A stretch of 64,000 nucleotides of DNA. Origin: an uncultured Treponema sp. Its GTDB lineage: Bacteria; Spirochaetota; Spirochaetia; Treponematales; Treponemataceae. The stretch spans positions 23,670 to 87,669 of the forward strand of contig CALCRU010000070.1 in the NCBI GenBank assembly GCA_937894335.1, written 5' to 3'. The notes below the pieces were generated by a model. That model ran no database searches. It was not told the origin of the DNA and worked only from the letters and a program-made list of their open reading frames with translations. Position numbers and translations under genes: made by a program. Positions 27,084-36,643 of the stretch are shown here, in pieces (position 1 is the stretch's first letter; each line of letters opens with the position of its first letter).

Positions 27084-27695
27084 ATGAAAAATCTTACCGA
27101 CAGACAGAGGGAAGTGCTTGACTACATTGCACAGTACACTGAAGAAAACGGATATCCCCCAACAGTTCGCGAAACCAGCGAAAGGTTTGGTGTTTCTCTG
27201 CGTGCCATTCAGGACCGTATTGCTGGACTCCAGAAGAAGGGCTACCTTTCCCTTAGCGAAAAGAAGTCCCGTTCCCTCCGCGTCCTTATTGATGAGCGCA
27301 CAGACAAGAAAAATGCCTTTGTTGCAAAACTTGCTGTTGTTGGAACAGTTGCGGCAGGAAAGCCCCTTTTAAGCGAAGAAAACATTGAGCGCTATGTAAG
27401 CGTTGCAGAACCTCTCGTGCGCCCTGGAAAGAATTATTTTGCACTCCATGTTAGGGGAGCCAGCATGATAAACGCCGGAATCCTTGAAGAAGACCTTGCT
27501 GTAATTGAACAGTGCTCGGATGCAGACAACGGACAGATTGTTGTGGCCATGGTAGACAACGCAATTACCATCAAACGCTTTTACCGCGAGGCAAACCGCA
27601 TTCGCCTTCAACCGGAAAATCCTGACTTCCAGCCAATCTACAGTCAGGATGTACGCATTGTGGGCATTCTTGCAGGAATTCTGCGCTCCTACTAA
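27084..27695 (+). CDS. lexA: LexA family repressor
   Basis: The 203-residue protein has an N-terminal winged-helix DNA-binding domain (LTDRQREVLDYIAQY, then SLRAIQDRIAGL) and a C-terminal S24 peptidase domain. The self-cleavage site is Ala91-Gly92 (VAAGKP), and the Ser/Lys dyad is Ser127 (RGASM) and Lys164 (ITIKR). LexA represses DNA-damage genes and cleaves itself when RecA is active. It sits 3 bases after ptsH and before holA, an unusual home for LexA. No LexA box was recognised in its own operon. Confidence 0.9.
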   Translation: MKNLTDRQREVLDYIAQYTEENGYPPTVRETSERFGVSLRAIQDRIAGLQKKGYLSLSEKKSRSLRVLIDERTDKKNAFVAKLAVVGTVAAGKPLLSEENIERYVSVAEPLVRPGKNYFALHVRGASMINAGILEEDLAVIEQCSDADNGQIVVAMVDNAITIKRFYREANRIRLQPENPDFQPIYSQDVRIVGILAGILRSY

Positions 27696-27700
27696 ACAAA

Positions 27701-28717
27701 ATGGCAGAGCCTGAGCTGTACCTGTTTACCGGTCCCGAAGCAGGAGAAAAAAACGATGCAATCGCTTACCTTAAGGAAGAGGCCCGTAAAAAAAACGGAA
27801 ACATAGACGAGTTTTCCTATTACGCGGGTGATGTCCGCATTGCAGATGTAATTTCTCAGCTGCAGAACGAAAGCCTTTTTTCTTCGGCGGTTTTTGTTGT
27901 CCTTAGAAATGCCCATCTTGTAAAGTTAAAGGCCGACATTGAACTTGTTGCATCTTGGGCAAAGTCTGCGGGGCAAAGTGCAAACACTCTTGTTCTTGCC
28001 ACTGACGAAATCAAGGTAGAAGACAAACTTAAGGCCTGTGTTCCTTCCTCACATCAGAAAATTTTCTGGGAAATGTTTGACAACAGAAAGCCCCAGTGGG
28101 TAAGGGACTACTTTCGCAAAAACGGATTTTCTGTTGCAGATGACGCCGTAGACTTAATCCTAGAGATGATAGAAAACAACACCGAGCAGCTTAAGATGGA
28201 ATGCTCCAGGTTTTTCTTCTGCTTCGAAAAGGGACATGTGATTACGGTTGAAGATGTAGAAAGCATTCTTTCCCACAACAGAGAAGAAACTCCTGCAACT
28301 CTTTTTGAGGCCATGGCAGACGCTTCTTCTTCTCCTGCTGAACGGCTTGAGTCTGCAATGGGAATACTTCAGAAAATGCAGGGGTCAAAAAACTCTTCCG
28401 TTGCGGTGGAAACCATAGGCGGTCTTGCATACTGCTTTAGAACCTTACGCACATGGTTTAACATGCATGCAAACGGAGCTAATCCTTCCAAAAACGACTT
28501 AAGGGCAGCTGGCATAAGTGCAGGAAGAATCCCCATGTATCAGAATGCCTCCCGTGTTTGGTCTGCAGGAGAAGCCTCTTCTATTCTTGCCCTTCTTTCC
28601 TATACAGACATGAGATGCCGAGAGGACGGACGCCAAATGGAAGATGTGCATCTGTTCCGCATGATTTATTCCATCATCATTAAAAAAGGAATCTACTGCG
28701 CCTCTTACGAAAAATAG
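27701..28717 (+). CDS. holA: DNA polymerase III subunit delta
   Basis: The 338-residue protein begins with the delta pattern LYLFTGPEAGEKNDAIAYL and has a C-terminal helical domain with AGISAGRIPMYQNASRVWSAGEA. Delta opens the sliding clamp within the clamp loader. Similarity in this family is low, so the call rests on the N-terminal motif, length and overall pattern. It is the last gene of the hprK operon and starts 5 bases after lexA. Confidence 0.88.
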   Translation: MAEPELYLFTGPEAGEKNDAIAYLKEEARKKNGNIDEFSYYAGDVRIADVISQLQNESLFSSAVFVVLRNAHLVKLKADIELVASWAKSAGQSANTLVLATDEIKVEDKLKACVPSSHQKIFWEMFDNRKPQWVRDYFRKNGFSVADDAVDLILEMIENNTEQLKMECSRFFFCFEKGHVITVEDVESILSHNREETPATLFEAMADASSSPAERLESAMGILQKMQGSKNSSVAVETIGGLAYCFRTLRTWFNMHANGANPSKNDLRAAGISAGRIPMYQNASRVWSAGEASSILALLSYTDMRCREDGRQMEDVHLFRMIYSIIIKKGIYCASYEK

Positions 28718-28732
28718 TTTTTGTATAAATTC

Positions 28733-28798
28733 CTGTTATATAACAGCTTTTAAATTGCATTTGTCGCATATAGGGTGTATCTTGTATGCAGGAGGTGC
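28733..28798 (+). promoter_or_regulatory. Leader of the beta-helix lipoprotein gene with a perfect palindrome
   Basis: CTGTTATATAACAG at 28733-28746 is a perfect 14-base palindrome. Downstream are AGGGTGTAT (28772-28780) and GCAGGAGGTGC (28788-28798), followed by the ATG at 28803. The same three elements occur in the same order and almost the same spacing before the carbohydrate-binding lipoprotein gene at 46878 (minus strand). This points to a shared regulator. Confidence 0.75.
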
Positions 28799-28802
28799 AA
28801 CT

Positions 28803-30239
28803 ATGAAAGCAACTAAACTTATTCTTACATGCATCACTTTTGGACTCGTGCTTGCCGGATTTGTTTCCTGCAAAGAAAAATCTTCTACCTCTGCGGAATC
28901 TTCCTCAGTTTCAAGACCTGGAGAACCACCTTCTGGAGAACGACCGTCGGGAACTCCTCCTTCCAAACCGGGAGAGGGCGGCGGTAAAGGAGGCGGCTTT
29001 GGCGGAGGTTCATCTTCTTCAGACATAGACTATTCCGGTGCTGTAGAAATTACTGCTAGCGAAAGTCAGAACGGAAAAACTTATGCGTCAGACACTGCTG
29101 ACCAAAGCGCACTTCTTGTTGCCACTTCTGACAGCGTTACAATAACAAATCCCACTGTAACAAAAACAGGAAGTTCTAACGGCGGAGACAGCTGCAACTT
29201 TTACGGACTTAATGCGGCGGTTCTTGTAAAGGACGGAAGCACCACAACAATTACAGGTGGAACAATTACCTCTGATGCGTCTGGTGCAAACGGAGTGTTT
29301 TCTTACGGAGGCAACGGTGGCAAAAACGGCGGTGAAGGGGATGGTACAAAAGTAATCATTCGGGACACTACAATCACCACTACAGGAAGCGGTTCAGGCG
29401 GAATTATGACCACTGGCGGCGGAATTACTGAAGCCTATAATCTTACCGTTACCACAAACGGACAGTCTTCTGCAGCAATAAGAACAGACCGGGGTGGCGG
29501 AACTGTTACTGTTGACGGAGGAACATACACTTCAAACGGACTGGGGTCTCCTGCAATTTATTCAACGGCAGACATAACCGTTTCAAATGCAAGCCTTGTT
29601 TCAAACTTGTCTGAGGGTGTTTGCATTGAAGGAAAGAATTCTATTACGCTCAATAACTGTTCACTTACTGCAAATAACACAAAGCGTAACGGCAACGCAA
29701 AATTCCTAGACTCAATCATGATATATCAGTCAATGTCTGGGGATGCTGACAGCGGAACTTCTTCCTTTACCATGAACGGTGGAAGTCTTACAAGCAAAAG
29801 TGGACACATCTTCCATGTTACAAACACAAACGCTATAATCAGTTTGAGCGGAGTAAATCTTATAAACGAAGATGATGAAGACATTTTGCTTTCTGTCTGT
29901 GCTGACGGCTGGAACGGGGCTTCAAACATTGCAACACTTAACGCAGTAAGCCAGAAACTTGACGGAACAATTCTTGTGGGAAGCGATTCTACACTTACCT
30001 TTAATCTTTCTGACGGTTCAAGTTTTACCGGATGCATAAGCGGAACGATTTCAAATGCGGCAGGCGACAGTGTTTCTTCTTCTGTGGGAACAGTTAATGT
30101 TACGCTTGACAGCACCAGTACATGGACTCTTACTGCAGACACTTACATTACTTCGTTTACTGGCGACAGTTCTCGGGTTAACTCTAACGGTTATACGCTG
30201 TATGTAAACGGAAAAGCCCTTAGTGGAGTGAGCAGGTAA
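28803..30239 (+). CDS. Right-handed beta-helix lipoprotein, carbohydrate-binding-domain type
   Basis: The start is ATG 28803 after AGGAGGTG; the 478-residue protein has a lipobox GFVSC and then a low-complexity linker rich in Pro, Gly and Ser (SVSRPGEPPSGERPSGTPPS and a glycine run). The rest is repetitive short beta-strands of Thr/Gly/Asn type (ITGGTITSDASGANGVFSYG and similar), typical of parallel beta-helix adhesins or carbohydrate-binding proteins. It ends in YVNGKALSGVSR. It shares its leader with the gene at 44818-46878, which suggests common control. No catalytic residues are visible. Confidence 0.85.
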   Translation: MKATKLILTCITFGLVLAGFVSCKEKSSTSAESSSVSRPGEPPSGERPSGTPPSKPGEGGGKGGGFGGGSSSSDIDYSGAVEITASESQNGKTYASDTADQSALLVATSDSVTITNPTVTKTGSSNGGDSCNFYGLNAAVLVKDGSTTTITGGTITSDASGANGVFSYGGNGGKNGGEGDGTKVIIRDTTITTTGSGSGGIMTTGGGITEAYNLTVTTNGQSSAAIRTDRGGGTVTVDGGTYTSNGLGSPAIYSTADITVSNASLVSNLSEGVCIEGKNSITLNNCSLTANNTKRNGNAKFLDSIMIYQSMSGDADSGTSSFTMNGGSLTSKSGHIFHVTNTNAIISLSGVNLINEDDEDILLSVCADGWNGASNIATLNAVSQKLDGTILVGSDSTLTFNLSDGSSFTGCISGTISNAAGDSVSSSVGTVNVTLDSTSTWTLTADTYITSFTGDSSRVNSNGYTLYVNGKALSGVSR

Positions 30240-30259
30240 ACAGTATTTCAATTTCTTTC

Positions 30260-30288
30260 TTGCATACGGACCGACTCTGTGCTAGTCT
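30260..30288 (+). promoter_or_regulatory. Promoter of the secreted nuclease, probable leaderless mRNA
   Basis: TTGCAT (30260-30265) and TAGTCT (30283-30288) are 17 bases apart, and the ATG at 30295 follows only 6 bases later without a Shine-Dalgarno sequence. Confidence 0.55.
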
Positions 30289-30294
30289 GTATGC

Positions 30295-31098
30295 ATGGTA
30301 AAGAAAATATTTTCTGCATTTTTCTTCCTCCTTTTTATTTTGCTTCCTTTGTTTTCGGACGAGGGAAGCCTTGTCTTTTTACCAGAAGGTCTTGAACTTC
30401 CCCGAGCACTTTCTGACGAACATGACGGCGACCGTGAAGTTAGAACCCTTTCTGCCTTTACCCTGTGCTACCGGGAAAGTTACGAACTTGCGGAGTGGGT
30501 GGCCTACGAACTTACCCGCGAGGAACTTGAAAAAAATGTTTCTAGAAGCAATTCATTTAGACCAGATGCAGGAATTTCTACAGGCAGTGCCGAGCTAGAT
30601 GACTATCGTAATTCAGGTTACGACAGGGGGCATCTTGCACCCAGTGGAGACATGCTTTTTAGCGCTCAGGCAAATGCAGACTGTTTTCTCTTAAGCAACA
30701 TTACGCCTCAGAACGCTTCTTTTAACAGCGGCATTTGGAACGAACTTGAAAATCAGGTAAGGCGTTGGGCTGAACAGTATGGCCGCGTCTATGTAATAAC
30801 AGGACCTGTCTTGGAAAAACCTGCGGAAGAATATGAGTCAATTGGGAAAAACAAAGTCGCCGTTCCCGAATACTTCTATAAAATCGTGCTGACTCCTCTT
30901 TATGCTGATGAAGAAGATGCTGCAAGTCCAGAAGACTGTGCAAAAATAATCGTAAGCGCCTACATAATTCCAAACAGAAAATGTGGCGAAAAATTCTGGT
31001 CTTACCGCGTGAGCGTAAGCGAAGTAGAAAGGCGTACAGGACTGGACTTTTTTTCTTTGCTAGACGCCCAACCTTACGCAAGAGAGTTTTTAAACTGA
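30295..31098 (+). CDS. Secreted DNA/RNA non-specific endonuclease
   Basis: The 267-residue protein has a Sec signal peptide (residues about 1-21, ending LLPLFSD) and the catalytic motif YDRGHLAPSGD with Asp110 and His113, plus downstream LLSNITPQNASFNSGIWNELE with the metal-binding Asn. It belongs to the NucA/NucM beta-beta-alpha-metal family and would act outside the cytoplasm, most likely for nucleotide scavenging. An in-frame ATG at 30295 is chosen over the ATG at 30291, which is in another frame. Confidence 0.93.
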   Translation: MVKKIFSAFFFLLFILLPLFSDEGSLVFLPEGLELPRALSDEHDGDREVRTLSAFTLCYRESYELAEWVAYELTREELEKNVSRSNSFRPDAGISTGSAELDDYRNSGYDRGHLAPSGDMLFSAQANADCFLLSNITPQNASFNSGIWNELENQVRRWAEQYGRVYVITGPVLEKPAEEYESIGKNKVAVPEYFYKIVLTPLYADEEDAASPEDCAKIIVSAYIIPNRKCGEKFWSYRVSVSEVERRTGLDFFSLLDAQPYAREFLN

Positions 31099-31122
31099 AC
31101 CTCTGTGCACACTCTACTTGAA

Positions 31123-31150
31123 TTGCACCCCTGTTTTGTGATACTATAAT
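31123..31150 (+). promoter_or_regulatory. alaS promoter giving a probable leaderless mRNA
   Basis: TTGCAC (31123-31128) and TATAAT (31145-31150) are spaced 16 bases apart. The ATG at 31156 starts 5 bases later with no ribosome site. Confidence 0.65.
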
Positions 31151-31155
31151 TCACT

Positions 31156-32979
31156 ATGACTGCAAACGAATTACGCTCTAAATACATTGAATTTTTTAAG
31201 TCAAAAGGTCACGCTGCAATTAGCGGACAGAGCCTTATTCCCGAAAACGATCCGTCGGTTCTTTTTACCATGGCAGGAATGCATCCGCTCGTACCTTATC
31301 TTTTGGGCGAAAAACATCCTGCAGGAACTCGTCTTACCGACTATCAGAAATGTATTCGTACAGGAGACATTGACGAAGTTGGAGATCCCAGCCACCTTAC
31401 CTGTTTTGAAATGTTGGGCAACTGGTCTTTGGGCGACTATTTTAAAAAAGAATCAATTGCATTCAGCTACGAATTCCTTACGAGCGAGAAATGGCTTGGC
31501 CTTGATCCAAGAAAAATCAGCGTAACGGTTTTTGCAGGAGACGAAAGCGCTCCCCGCGACGAAGAGGCTGCTGGTTACTGGAAGGCCAACGGAATTCCCG
31601 AAGACAAAATTGCATATCTTCCTGCAAGCGACAACTGGTGGGCAGCCGGTCCAACTGGTCCGTGCGGTCCCGATACAGAAATTTTCTACTGGGTTGGCGA
31701 AGGTCTTCCTCCTCTAGGTTCAAACAAGGGCACCGATAGCGCAAACTGGATGGAAATATGGAACAATGTCTTTATGCAGTACAATCGTGCAGAAGACGGT
31801 TCCCTTTCTAAACTGCCCAAGCAGAATGTTGACACGGGAATGGGACTTGAAAGAACCAACTGCATTTTGCAGGGAAAGACTAGCGTTTACCTTACCGAGG
31901 TGTTCCAGCCTATTATTGCAAAGATTGGTGAACTTTCTTCATATTCATATGGAAGCGACGAAGAAAAAGACAAGAGCGTACGCATTATAGCAGACCATAT
32001 TCGTGCGGCCGTATTTATTTTGGGAGACCAGAGGGGCGTTACTCCGTCTAACTTAGGTGCAGGATATGTTCTTCGCAGAATTATCCGCAGGGCAATTAGG
32101 CATGGCAGAAAACTTGGCATAGAAAATTCCTTCCTTGCCCAGATTGCGGAAACAGTAATCGAAAACTTTAAAAATGCATATCCTGAACTTGAGCAGAACC
32201 ATGAAAAAATAAAGGATGAGCTTACCAAGGAAGAAGAAAAGTTTGGCGACACCCTGCGTAAGGGCGAGGCAGAATTTCAGAAGCTTCTTCCCAACCTTAT
32301 GAAGAATCCCAAAAAAGAAATTAGCGGAAAAGTTGCATTCCGTTTGTACGACACCTTTGGATTCCCTCTGGAACTTACAGAAGAACTTGGTGCGGAACAC
32401 GGCTTTACTGTAGACAAGGAAGGCTTTAAGGAGGCCGAAAAAAAGCATCAGGAAGCGTCAAAGAGTCTTGATGCCGGTGCTGCAAAAGGCGGTCTTGCGG
32501 AACAGAGCGATGTTACCACAAAGTATCACACTGCAACGCACCTTCTTCAGCAGGCCCTTGTTCAGATTCTGGGGGATGAGGTTGCACAGAAGGGCAGCAA
32601 CATAAACAACGAGCGCATGCGCTTTGACTTTACCTTTAGCCGTCCCATGACAAAAGAAGAAATTCAGCAGGTGGAAGACCTTGTTAATCAGAAAATAAAG
32701 GAAGACTTACCCGTTACCATGGAAGTTATGACCCTTGAAGAGGCCAAGGCAGAAGGTGCCCGTGCCCTCTTTACCAACAAGTATGGCGAAAGCGTAAAGG
32801 TCTATACCATTGGTCGTGATCCAAAGACTGACTGGTTCTCAAAGGAAGTTTGCGGAGGTCCCCATGTTCAGCATACGGCTCAGATTGGTGACTTTAAAAT
32901 TCAGAAGGAACAGTCTTCTTCTGCAGGCGTACGAAGAATTCGTGCAGTAATAAGCGGTGGACTTCCTTTAGACGCCTAA
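31156..32979 (+). CDS. alaS: Alanyl-tRNA synthetase, short spirochaetal form
   Basis: The 607-residue protein has the class II catalytic domain (FTMAGMHPLVPYLLGEKHP; WMEIWNNVFMQYNR) and the editing domain with metal-binding HTATHLLQ and CGGPHVQHTAQIG. It ends soon after the editing domain (SSSAGVRRIRAVISG) and lacks the C-terminal C-Ala region of the usual 850-900-residue enzyme. From memory, other spirochaete AlaS proteins are about 600 residues, so this looks like a lineage form and not a truncation. It charges tRNA-Ala; the tRNA-Ala(CGC) gene is in this window. Confidence 0.96.
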   Translation: MTANELRSKYIEFFKSKGHAAISGQSLIPENDPSVLFTMAGMHPLVPYLLGEKHPAGTRLTDYQKCIRTGDIDEVGDPSHLTCFEMLGNWSLGDYFKKESIAFSYEFLTSEKWLGLDPRKISVTVFAGDESAPRDEEAAGYWKANGIPEDKIAYLPASDNWWAAGPTGPCGPDTEIFYWVGEGLPPLGSNKGTDSANWMEIWNNVFMQYNRAEDGSLSKLPKQNVDTGMGLERTNCILQGKTSVYLTEVFQPIIAKIGELSSYSYGSDEEKDKSVRIIADHIRAAVFILGDQRGVTPSNLGAGYVLRRIIRRAIRHGRKLGIENSFLAQIAETVIENFKNAYPELEQNHEKIKDELTKEEEKFGDTLRKGEAEFQKLLPNLMKNPKKEISGKVAFRLYDTFGFPLELTEELGAEHGFTVDKEGFKEAEKKHQEASKSLDAGAAKGGLAEQSDVTTKYHTATHLLQQALVQILGDEVAQKGSNINNERMRFDFTFSRPMTKEEIQQVEDLVNQKIKEDLPVTMEVMTLEEAKAEGARALFTNKYGESVKVYTIGRDPKTDWFSKEVCGGPHVQHTAQIGDFKIQKEQSSSAGVRRIRAVISGGLPLDA

Positions 32980-33097
32980 AGCAGGGATTTGATCCATTTT
33001 CCGACTGTAACTAAAAACGGTCGGGGTGGTTATATCAGTAGACACAGGGAGTGGGGAAAAGCTCCATTTTCCATTACATTTGTATAGAGGTGTAAAA

Positions 33098-34195
33098 ATG
33101 AAACGTGTTGTGATTGGAATTGCACTTATGTTCGGGATTGCTCTTTCTGCATTTGCGCAGAATGACCTGCAGCCCCTTGCTGTTGTAAAAGTGAATAAAT
33201 CAGAAACCATTACATTGAAACAGCTTAAAACCCGTGTGGCATACACACTGCGCCAGTACGAGGCTTACGGAATAACATCGCTTACCGTAGACCAGAAGGA
33301 GCAGCTTCTTGAGACTTTGATTGACGAAAAACTGATTGTTCAGGCCGCTACCCGTGACGGAATTGCCGCATCTGTAACAGATACCATGGTTGATCAGGCC
33401 TTCCTTAATCAGATTGCTCAGAGCCTTGGCGTTCAGCTTACAGAAGCCCAGCTGTCTGACCTTATAAAGCAGCAGACTGGAAAGACCCTGCAGGAATACA
33501 TCCTTTCCAATACAGGAATGACCCTTGCCGAGTTTAAGGCCAACCTTAAGAATCAGCTTATAATTCAGCAGTATGTCCTTGCAAAAAAGCAGAACGAAAT
33601 TCAGTCTGTTTCGGCAACTGATGCAGAAATCCGTGCCTTCTACGACATGAACAAGCAGACATTTGTTCAGAGCGACATGATAAGCCTCTTTATCTTTGGC
33701 GTACCCAAGGGAAGCGATGCTGTTGCCGCCCGTGCCGCCGCTGTGGACTACCGCAACAAGTATGTGGCAAATCCCAGCATAAGCACCACTTGGAAGGCTT
33801 CTCCAGACAACGGAACAAAATTCTATGCCGAAGACCAGCTTATTCCCAAAAACACTTCTGCCCAGCAGCAGCTTGGATGGACTACAGAAAACTTTTCCAA
33901 ACTGTTTGCAAGCAGCATAGGTTATGTAAGCGACATTACCGAAACTGCAACAAACTATCAGTTCTATGCCGTACTGAACAAGTATGACGCAAAAATGCTT
34001 TCTTTAAGCGATGTAATTCAGCCCAACACAACAGTTACCGTTTACGAATACATTCGCTCTGGACTTACCCAGAACAAGATAAGCGAATACTTGGGAACCG
34101 CCGCTCAGGCTCTTGCAGACGAGCTGAATACCTCAGCCAATGTGGAACGCAAGAAGACTGGAGACGAACTTAAGAAACTGCTTGAGGGCTGGTAA
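33098..34195 (+). CDS. Exported SurA/PpiC-like peptidyl-prolyl isomerase or chaperone
   Basis: The start is ATG 33098 after AGAGGTG; an earlier in-frame start at 33026 would spoil the signal peptide (MKRVVIGIALMFGIALSAFAQ). The 365-residue mature protein has a SurA-like N-terminal helical domain (LDLIDEKLIVQAATRDGI-type segment, VDQAFLNQIAQSLGVQL) and a PPIase-like part (RAFYDMNKQTFVQSDMISLFIFGV). It likely assists folding of outer-membrane proteins in the periplasm. From memory it corresponds to the T. pallidum basic membrane protein next to alaS. Confidence 0.8.
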   Translation: MKRVVIGIALMFGIALSAFAQNDLQPLAVVKVNKSETITLKQLKTRVAYTLRQYEAYGITSLTVDQKEQLLETLIDEKLIVQAATRDGIAASVTDTMVDQAFLNQIAQSLGVQLTEAQLSDLIKQQTGKTLQEYILSNTGMTLAEFKANLKNQLIIQQYVLAKKQNEIQSVSATDAEIRAFYDMNKQTFVQSDMISLFIFGVPKGSDAVAARAAAVDYRNKYVANPSISTTWKASPDNGTKFYAEDQLIPKNTSAQQQLGWTTENFSKLFASSIGYVSDITETATNYQFYAVLNKYDAKMLSLSDVIQPNTTVTVYEYIRSGLTQNKISEYLGTAAQALADELNTSANVERKKTGDELKKLLEGW

Positions 34196-34196
34196 T

Positions 34197-34652
34197 TTGT
34201 CACGCAGAAAAAGCAGAATACTTGCACTGCAGGCACTTTACTCTTACGATGTGGGGGGAGTGCCTGTTGACGAGCTCTTAAAATTTGAATGGGACTCTTT
34301 TGAAACGCTTCCTTCCGAATCAGAGGGGAGCGCTTCCCAGTCTGTACAGGACGCTGACTCTGACACCTACGACTTTGCACGAATCCTTGTTTCGGGAACA
34401 GTAAATCACCTAGAAGAAGTTGACTCCATTATAAGGAACCATCTTTCTTCTGGTTGGACAATGGAGCGCATGAACCGAGTGTCTCTTGCAATTTTGCGCC
34501 TTAGTGTCTATTCCCTTTTGTACTTTGAAGACATGCCTGCAACAATAGTAATCGATGAAGCAATCGATTTGGCAAAAGATTTTGGCATTGACGATTCCTT
34601 TAAGTTTATAAATGCCGTCCTTGACACAATTCGAAAAGAACGTGGACTGTAA
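34197..34652 (+). CDS. nusB: Transcription antitermination factor NusB
   Basis: I take TTG 34197, one base after the upstream stop, as the start: it gives 151 residues beginning SRRKSRILALQALYSYD, the usual NusB N-terminus, and GAGGG lies 8 bases upstream. The longer reading from 34140 overlaps the previous gene. The C-terminal pattern MPATIVIDEAIDLAKDFGIDDSFKFINAVLD is diagnostic. NusB with S10 binds boxA RNA and supports rRNA transcription. Confidence 0.93.
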   Translation: MSRRKSRILALQALYSYDVGGVPVDELLKFEWDSFETLPSESEGSASQSVQDADSDTYDFARILVSGTVNHLEEVDSIIRNHLSSGWTMERMNRVSLAILRLSVYSLLYFEDMPATIVIDEAIDLAKDFGIDDSFKFINAVLDTIRKERGL

Positions 34653-36588
34653 AAAACTCCGCCGCAGTGTAAGTTTTTTCCTCATTTTTTTTACGCTGAT
34701 TTTAGGCGCATCTTTTTTTTCCTCCTGTTCATCTCATTCAGAGGGGGCTTCCCTTACAAGGCGTCTTGACGAAGTTGATGCATTCATACAGGCAGGAGAC
34801 ACTGGCGAAGCGGTAAGGCTTTTAAAGGAGGCGTCTAAAGAGGCTTTTAGTGCCTATGCCAGAATAGGAATCTACAGGCGCTACATGCTTTTGGGCGAAA
34901 CAGAATCCGCAGAAAAAACTCTTGTAAAAGGACTAAAAAAACTTCCTCAGAACGAAGAGCTTAGTGCGGTCTATGCAAATTTTCTCCTGCGTCGCAACAG
35001 ACTGCTTGAAGCTGCCAGAGTGGCAAAGTGTCTTGAAGGCACTGCTTACGGTTCCCTTTATTCCGAGGCCGTGCTTCGTTTGGTAAGAACGGGAAGCATT
35101 TCTGTACAGGACGCCCTTAACGCACCAAAGAAAATAAAGAATGACAAAAAGCATCCCGTGCCTGCTCTTACCACACAGACTTTTAAAGACCCTGTATTAA
35201 TTCCCCTTTATGCTGATGCATGGAAGGCTGGGCGTGACTGGAAGTGGCTTTCTAATGCGGTTACTCTTCTTATGCTAGAAGGAGACACCACCAATGCCGT
35301 TGCCCTAAAGCCAAAAACTCTAGAGAGTATGGAAGAAAAACTTCTGTGGGCTCTTGTGCTGTATGATTCAGGACTTTATGCTGATTCACTACAGGTTCTT
35401 TCTGGAGCCAGAGAGTCTCTTGTGCTTACGCCTTCTTCCCTTACCACGCTTTCGTCTTCTTCCCTTGCAGACAGAGAAAAGGTTGCCACTTACCTTGAAC
35501 TGTGCGCTCTTCTTTCTGATGTCTACTACATTCTGGGAAGTGACGACGCTTCCGAAGAAGAGCGGTCTATTCTTATTTCTTCCCTTACAAACATAAATGA
35601 ATCACTTTTGCCAGAAAACTTTCGTGCCACTGTTCTTCCCCTTGTCTACCTTAACAGCATTTCTCATGCAAGAATGCAGAACGAACCTGTAAGGGAATAC
35701 GAACTTCTTTCTTACGCACTAAAAAACTTTCCGTCAAACCGTAATGTGCTTGCAGCCTTTGGTCAGTTTGCTCTAGATACTGCCGCCCGTCCTCCAGAAG
35801 ACGAACTTCTTACCCAGCTAAGACAGGCAGGACTACGCACACAAAAAATGGAAGCCGATGACCTTGTGCCAGCCGTTGCACTGGAAGAAGCCCTTTCTTA
35901 CATAGATGCCTCCCTTAAAAAAAGCAGGGATGTTCCCCTTGTGGTTTTGCGTGAGGAATTAAGAGATGCCTCTTCCCTAACTGACCGCGCGGAACTTAAG
36001 GCTAGCCGTGTATGGCTTTTACTAGAGCAGGAAGAAACAGGAACAAATACTTATCCGCCCGAAGTACTTTCTTACGCACTTTCAAGACTTATAAATTGCG
36101 GCTTTTACGATGAAGCCCACCAACTCTTTAACCGATGCATGACCGCTTCCTATGGTAAGGATTTTATTCCCTCCGAAGAACCCCAACTGATGGAACTTTG
36201 GGAACTGGAATATGCCGCCTACTTTGAGGGAACTTCTGGCAGTGCAAGAAACAGCCGCCGCCTGTATTCATACATTGCAGACCACTTTGCCGACAGGGCA
36301 GCTGTAATGCATTCCACAGGACAGAACGAAACAGTTGTAAACGCCCTTGTAAACCTTGCCCTTATTCAGGCCAGTACTGGAGAAGAAAAACTTGCCGTGG
36401 AAACTCTTAACATGGCCTCGGGTAAAACCGCCAGCATAAAGACAAAAGCCGAAATCCTCTACCGACTTGCAGTACTGCACAAGGGCCTTGGAGACAGCCG
36501 TAACGCCCAGCGTTCCCTCCAGTATGCCCTTACCTTGAATCCCTCTTTGGGAAAGGCCCACCTTCTGCAAAAAGAGCTGCAAAAATAA
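34642..36588 (+). CDS. TPR-repeat lipoprotein
   Basis: The chosen start is GTG 34642, giving a normal lipoprotein signal with lipobox FFSSC; ATG 34612 is an alternative that adds ten residues. Either way the start overlaps the end of nusB, so translation is coupled. The 648-residue protein is all-helical; clear TPR units occur near the N-terminus (AVRLLKEASKEAFSAYARIG) and at the C-terminus (LYRLAVLHKGLGDSRNAQRS). It likely acts as an envelope scaffold. No enzyme motif is visible. Confidence 0.85.
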   Translation: MDCKKLRRSVSFFLIFFTLILGASFFSSCSSHSEGASLTRRLDEVDAFIQAGDTGEAVRLLKEASKEAFSAYARIGIYRRYMLLGETESAEKTLVKGLKKLPQNEELSAVYANFLLRRNRLLEAARVAKCLEGTAYGSLYSEAVLRLVRTGSISVQDALNAPKKIKNDKKHPVPALTTQTFKDPVLIPLYADAWKAGRDWKWLSNAVTLLMLEGDTTNAVALKPKTLESMEEKLLWALVLYDSGLYADSLQVLSGARESLVLTPSSLTTLSSSSLADREKVATYLELCALLSDVYYILGSDDASEEERSILISSLTNINESLLPENFRATVLPLVYLNSISHARMQNEPVREYELLSYALKNFPSNRNVLAAFGQFALDTAARPPEDELLTQLRQAGLRTQKMEADDLVPAVALEEALSYIDASLKKSRDVPLVVLREELRDASSLTDRAELKASRVWLLLEQEETGTNTYPPEVLSYALSRLINCGFYDEAHQLFNRCMTASYGKDFIPSEEPQLMELWELEYAAYFEGTSGSARNSRRLYSYIADHFADRAAVMHSTGQNETVVNALVNLALIQASTGEEKLAVETLNMASGKTASIKTKAEILYRLAVLHKGLGDSRNAQRSLQYALTLNPSLGKAHLLQKELQK

Positions 36589-36643
36589 TAGTAGCTGCCT
36601 CTGTTTAAATAAATTTTATGTGATTACTTTATCAGCGAAATAA

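Noticed and set aside
33001..33097. Terminator and promoter between alaS and the PPIase gene
   Set aside because: A short hairpin (CCGACTGT/ACGGTCGG) is present but lacks a T-tract, and no clear promoter was seen, so read-through is possible.
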